Source: Luidia sarsii
Lineage: Eukaryota > Echinodermata > Asteroidea > Paxillosida > Luidiidae
Direction: 5' to 3'
DNA: 64,000 nucleotides
Assembly: GCA_949987565.1 (NCBI GenBank)
Contig: OX465111.1
Location: 17,305,801 to 17,369,800 of the forward strand
Shown here: one piece after another, positions 59,385-64,000 of the stretch
How the letters are laid out: every line of letters begins with the position of its first letter
Numbering within the stretch: the stretch's first letter is position 1
Program-made: the position numbers and the translations under genes
The notes under the pieces: model-generated
The model's database searches: none
What the model was told of the DNA's origin: nothing
What the model saw: the letters and a program-made list of their open reading frames with translations, nothing else

Positions 59385-59560
59385 CAAAATTAAGAAGGGC
59401 GTTTTGATGCTAGCAGAACCTTTCTCAAAGGACCTAGCAGGACCTGTTCTGCCTTTGAGAAAGGTCCTGCTAGGATCCAAATATCCAGTCCTCTCAAATT
59501 TTGATATTTTGCATTTTGGTCATTTCAGTCAGTAAGCAGTTTGCAACATGTTTGCATACG
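59385..59560. mobile_element. Family A copy
   Basis: AAATTAAGAAGGGCGTTTTG with an inverted hairpin, CTTTGAGAAAGGTCCTGC, then GTCATTTCAGTCAGTAAGC. 59561-60680 shows no supported feature. Confidence 0.7.
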
Positions 59561-60765
59561 GTATTCTCAAATCAACACCTCCTAGTTTACTTTTAATTCA
59601 GAAGAAGCATCATTCAAAAGTACCGCAATGTTTGCATTCGATGATTAAAAAACGCCTCTTGTATAACCATTGCTCTACGGTATAACAAACAACAACAATG
59701 GCAATTTCTGACGTGCAAACTAGCAGGAGTTCAGTGACATGAAAAAAAAAAAAGTCCACACTGCCTTGAGATAGTGATTATCAGAATCTCTCAATCAAAT
59801 ACAAAATGTCACAGTGTGAATCTGCTTGTATAATGAGTGAACATGGCAAGGCCTGTCCAGCTAACAAGGCTTAGAACTCATTATTTGGGGGCTGCAAGAC
59901 TTTGTAAACCGGCAGAAAATAATGAGAGGAAAATGCTGATGCCTGCAGATCCCGCTGGGAAAAAAAAAAAAAAAATCCAGCATCTGATCATTAGCTGCAG
60001 AGTTTCATCATGGGACTTCCTCAGTCATAGCTACCGTACATCACAGTAATACCACCTGCAAGTGTTTATTTATCGCGATGGGTACTATTTTTGACTTTGG
60101 ACGCGAGTCTTAACTAAACCGTTCGTCTGGCAACTCACTCCACTCCATAGCTGGCTCTAGACAGCAGGCCTGAGACGAGGGCTAGCAGCGGACTCTCCCC
60201 ATTGGTAAGTGCACACATAGAAATGAACCAATCAAGCTTCGAATTGATGAAAAGATACGTGTAGGTCTCTATGGAGAAGTGTACATGTACATCTTACTGT
60301 GCATGTTCCCCAATGTATTTTATGTGCACGGTCTTTGTACAGTTACAATTAAAATAGCATTGATTTCATCTTGCCATTTGCAAACTGCATGTACATGTAC
60401 CCATGTGCATTGTAGTTACATGCATTATAAATCCAACTTCCCCCAAGACAATTTTCTGCTTTTCGTGATTTCATTTTCTTCCCCAGTCAAATATTCCATT
60501 GGGCATCCACCCACGATATTAGATACAAGATATTACATGATAATTGAATGAACATGTATATTGTAATTTGCATGACAAATTACAAAATCAGTAGAATTGT
60601 ATAATGGACCTTGTGTTGAAACATTCAAAGTCCTGTAGTAGTAATCCAATTGATATTTTCATTAACTTTTTTTAATATCACAAATTAGGAGGGCCTGGCG
60701 TTTCTATCCTAGGAGGATCGTTGTTTAAAGGCACAAGGACAAAAACAAATAGGGAGGGGAGAGCA

Positions 60766-60912
60766 ATAGATCGGTTGCACCGGCGGCCATCTTTGGGGCC
60801 TAGTATTTGTTCCTCTTGGATAGGCAAGAGTGCACTCTTTGTACCTGCATCGCACTGAATTCTAATAACACTAGAAGGCCCCAAAGATGGCCGCAAATGC
60901 AAACGATCTATA
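60766..60912. mobile_element. Small foldback MITE nested in the Penelope relic
   Basis: ATAGATCGGTTGCACC and GCGGCCATCTTTGGGGCC at the left; GGCCCCAAAGATGGCCGC and CAAACGATCTAT at the right. Confidence 0.75.
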
Positions 60913-61044
60913 GGGACAAGGATGACAGACAAGGTAGAAAATGAATACCGGTAGCTGGTAGGGTGGGATCAAGGAGATGGGCAGGGGGGTGGGGTGAGGA
61001 TGAGGTAGTAGAGGGGGGCAAAGATCAGAGGGAAAGAGTCAAAA

Positions 61045-61512
61045 GGGCCGTTACCACTACGAAAAAATAATCGCGATTTGAATCGCGATTCAAAAACCGG
61101 GTTGTTTTTTTTGTCGTGTCTACACAGGCCAAATAATCGCGTTGCAAATAAGCGCGAGTCGTTTGCGGTTAGCATGTGGTTGCAGTGCGCGTGCGAAAAT
61201 GGAGGGTCTCGCTGACGAACGTAAACAAACCCTGTGCTGCACTTCCTGGCAGTAAGCTGCTGGCGGGAAATGCCATGCGCGTGCAATGCATCGCGGGCTT
61301 AAAAAAAAACCGGTGCGATTTGAGCGGAGCGTTCCCACACACATCGCGTCGCAAATAAATGTGATTAGTGGAGTCCGAATCGCGATTCAAATCCCACTAA
61401 TATTCGCGTTTATTGTGTCCCCACACGCCAAAAAAAAAAAGTGGCCTTTGAATCGCGATTCAAATCGCAATCCAAATAACCGTGTTTATTTGGTTCAGTG
61501 GGAACGGACTAA
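61045..61512. mobile_element. Family D MITE, most complete copy (about 465 bp)
   Basis: GGGCCGTTACCACTACG with ATCGCGATTTGAATCGCG at the left; TTTGAATCGCGATTCAAATC and CAGTGGGAACGGACT at the right. The GC-rich centre (AACGTAAACAAACCC, GGCGGGAAATGCCATGCGCG) matches 48780-48950 in reverse. Non-coding. Confidence 0.75.
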
Positions 61513-61659
61513 AAGAGAGAAGTGGGGCAGTGAACACAAACGAAGGTTTATTGGTAAACGTGGTAAAGGTGTTAATCCTTCCCCTCTTGGCTGTTGAGGC
61601 CCACGTGGTTGAATTGAAGATGCTTCGTCAGCATTTTCTACCGGCTCAAGGCAGGCAGC

Positions 61660-61865
61660 ATGGCTACAACGACCATGCGATCCTTAGCCCAGTACACTCA
61701 TTATTTCTTCACAACTCACGTCGGCAGACGACGCCATGTTTGTTGTCAACTGGGTCACAGCCATGCTCGTGGTTGCTAGCTCGTCCAGGTTATCGTCATT
61801 GGGCAACTTGTACCACGTGGTACGCTTCGGACGAGGCCGCTGAAGCTTAACATTACGCCGTTTAA
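61660..61865 (-). other. Possible first exon (CpG-rich ORF with GTGAGT donor)
   Basis: On the minus strand a 61-codon open frame (61867 to about 61685) includes RTTWYKLPNDDNLDEL and MASSADVSCEE. One internal ATG (61734, ACAAACATGG context) is followed 18 nt later by GTGAGT, giving M-A-S-S-A-D then a donor. The area is CpG-rich and has CACGTG. It could be an alternative first exon of EVI5 or chance. No family match seen. 61870-62500 otherwise shows nothing recognised. Confidence 0.25.
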
Positions 61866-62502
61866 AACCTCATTTTCTTCCATTTGCCGTCTGTATATCG
61901 TGCGAACGTTTGGAATTAGGACTACTTTATTATTGTCTTTGTCTTCACGAAAAGTTCACACACTCTTATTGAAGTGGAACGACAATGAAAGATCGTGAGT
62001 TCAGCGGAAGGCCTATATATGACACGTCTGATAGACTGATACGGAATGATTAGGGAGATTAAAGTGACGTCCAACAAGGGTGTCCAATTTACCAGTGTTG
62101 ATAGTAGACCTACGGACATTAGGTGCATTCCCAGTAGCACGAAGAATCGCGATTCCACTTTCTGACTGTTGAATCGTTTGAATTTTGAATGTTTTTAACC
62201 CTCTATGCACCATGGTAGCATATATGCTACACTACTTTTGGGCAAGTATTTCATCCTCTAAATGTAGTAAACCATCACCTACGACCCATTGGAACAGATC
62301 TGCTACACCATTACAATAATTATAGCCCCCTCTGTTGGTTGTAGTTGTCTATTTAGTTGCATTCTTCTTCATGACAAAACATGGCAGTTGAGCAATAAAG
62401 GTTTTCCGAAAGTTCGCGCATTTCGTGGTGTTCTACCGGCTTTTTGGCGATTGTCAGGGGACGATTTCAATGCTGATCTTTTACACAATATCCAAAAGAG
62501 GT

Positions 62503-62615
62503 GATATACAAAAATGTTGCAAACTGCTTACTGACTAAAATTACCAAAATGTAAATCTTAAAATTTAGTGGGCCTGACATTTCGATCCTAGCAGGACCTT
62601 TCTCAAAGGCAGATA
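62503..62615 (-). mobile_element. Family A long arm only
   Basis: AGGTGATATACAAAAATG to CTTTCTCAAAGGCAGA without the inverted short arm. A more decayed piece follows at 62740-62785. Confidence 0.75.
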
Positions 62616-63384
62616 CCCAAAAGACTCACATGAAGTTGATATTTCCCCCAAAAAAAGTTTTGGCCAAGGCCAAGTACCGGTAAAAATAACATGTAAATGT
62701 AAATGCCCCTTTTTCTGAAACTCAAAAATGCTTAGGGCCTGATAATGTATTTCAATCCTACCAAGATCATTCTCAAAGACAGATAATTATGGATATAAAA
62801 AAAAAATTACAGAAATATTTCATCCATTGACATGATCAATTTCAAAAACATACAAACCACCTATTTCACGAACAAACACAAATAGTATTAATAAGGAGGG
62901 GAGATCTGGGAATTTTAACAAACAAATGGGTGGGGAGGATCAAAGGGATGGGAGGGAGGTGGGAGATCAAATGGGAAAAGGAACAGGGAAGATCAAGTGA
63001 GGATAAGTCATTCCCTTCCTCTGATACTAAATTTTTGTTTTTCTATTTTCATTTTGTTATTGTTTTATATATGTATTTTTATTTATCTATTTATTTATAT
63101 TCATCTAATTATTTTACCTTTTTTCCAATCTTAATTTCTGTTTAATATATATTTAAAAGTTATTATAATGAACTATTTATCTTTTTAAAGATTTATTATT
63201 ATTTCTGTAATTGGTATATTTGGCATATTTGTAATTTACTTATGCAATAGTTCTTGTTCCATATATTTTATATTTTTGTTTTCTGTCATCCAATTAGTTT
63301 GGAGAGCCCCCTGACAGAAACTAGTTTCTTTTGGGCAATCCTGCGGGAGTTAATTGGATGTTGTTTCTTAAAGTGACAAAAATG

Positions 63385-63566
63385 GTGCAAACTGCTTACT
63401 GACTAAAATTTACCAAAATGCATATTGGATGTTGTTTCTGTTGTTGTTTGTTTGTTTGTTTGTTTGTTTGTCTGTTTTTTTTTAATTGATTTATTTCTGT
63501 TTTCCACTTTATTCTTACTTGTGTGCTGTGATGTGAATTGCTGTACATGCATCCCGAAAAATGAAA

Positions 63567-63597
<31 letters not shown>

Positions 63598-63605
63598 ATG
63601 CTCAT
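63385..63605. repeat. Family A scrap and (TTTG)n / (AAAT)n microsatellites
   Basis: GTGCAAACTGCTTACTGAC at 63385, (TTGT)n at 63441-63475 and (AAAT)n at 63560-63600. The AATAAA-rich end suggests an old retroposon tail. 62800-63380 is AT-rich without features. Confidence 0.75.
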
Positions 63606-63855
63606 TGCCTGCACTCCCTTGAGAGACATCCTAGCAAAGTGAGGCCCTGCAAATGCCTCATTATTCAATGCATACAGCTTCAGGGGACTATTAGCTTCAC
63701 CTGCTCAGCGGCGATGAATCGCAGATGAAAGACAACAGAAAGCAGGATGTTTGACAAGCATTTTCCATTAAAGGCATGCGGTCAACAACCTTGGTAACTG
63801 CTAAACACATCACTACTGCATTTATTCTACATCCATGTACATGTAGCTTTCTTGC

Positions 63856-64000
63856 TTAAAGTCCCTACACAACATTGGTTGAGGTCAAAGAATAGCATCC
63901 ATACGTTGTCTGATCCAACATATGCATGAAATAGCACACCTGTGAAAATTTCAGCTCAATCCGAGAAAATTGTGAAAACCGCTTCATTTGTTTCGCGAAA
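63856..64000. mobile_element. TTAA-type MITE, family E, cut by window end
   Basis: TTAA (63856-63859), AGTCCCTACACAACATTGG and then the left third of the family up to the last base. A small internal deletion (CCAACCGAGTCTCG missing) is present at about 63963. Confidence 0.85.

Larger units (their letters stand above)
60680..61640 (-). mobile_element. Penelope-like relic broken by two nested MITEs
   Basis: The minus-strand coding end at about 61575-61625 reads FNHVGLNSQEGKD and stops. The 3' region continues at 60915-61044 and the family A end at 60682-60720 (GGAGGGCCTGGCGTTTC). MITEs at 60766-60912 and 61045-61512 interrupt it. Confidence 0.65.

Noticed and set aside
60110..60210. Possible short exon next to GTAAGT (plus) or GTGAGT (minus)
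   Set aside because: Donor-like sites exist on both strands, but no convincing acceptor and no resemblance to EVI5 N-terminal or TBC sequence.

Overview
This window is eukaryotic nuclear DNA: spliced genes with canonical GT/AG introns, long introns, very dense short interspersed repeats and several minisatellites. The larger gene is an animal EVI5/EVI5-like Rab GTPase-activating protein. Abundant Penelope-like retroelement relics, tRNA-derived SINEs, TTAA-flanked MITEs and TACATG-rich simple repeats suggest a marine invertebrate. An echinoderm such as a sea star is my best guess, but that is inference from repeat texture, not proven.

Layout: (1) 1-5,300: a three-exon minus-strand gene (coding 4797 to 1121) for a 134-residue secreted protein with one WAP four-disulfide-core domain and a TATA box upstream. 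(2) 5,300-18,100: intergenic DNA packed with MITEs, Penelope-related foldback elements, a minisatellite built from a hairpin of those elements (9,050-9,600) and a G-rich minisatellite (12,060-13,440). (3) 18,180-57,280: the last 13 coding exons found (568 residues plus stop) of an EVI5-family gene on the minus strand, running from the C-terminal half of the TBC domain through a long coiled coil to an acidic tail ending in a PDZ-ligand-like TEV. Reading frame is kept across all 12 introns. The N-terminal half, including the catalytic Arg and Gln fingers, lies beyond the right edge. (4) 57,281-64,000: upstream intron or 5' region of the same gene, again mostly repeats.

The introns hold a 109-bp satellite (26.6-28.3 kb), a 149-bp satellite (47.3-48.4 kb), an 87-bp repeat (53.8-54.2 kb), a 22-bp TACATG minisatellite (43.3-43.9 kb) and a 19-bp minisatellite (25.0-25.6 kb) whose three open plus-strand frames are artefacts.

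The most interesting pattern is that three short-element families share one layout: a hammerhead-ribozyme-like CTGATGA core, a stem II, then GAAACGTC. One family is physically attached to the C-terminal coding end of Penelope-like elements, and several of its copies have 11-15 bp target-site duplications. A second point is exon 35473-35526 of the EVI5 gene. It carries its own ATG, resembles the end of the preceding exon, and lies next to a CpG-dense, repeat-poor block, so it may be an alternative internal first exon.
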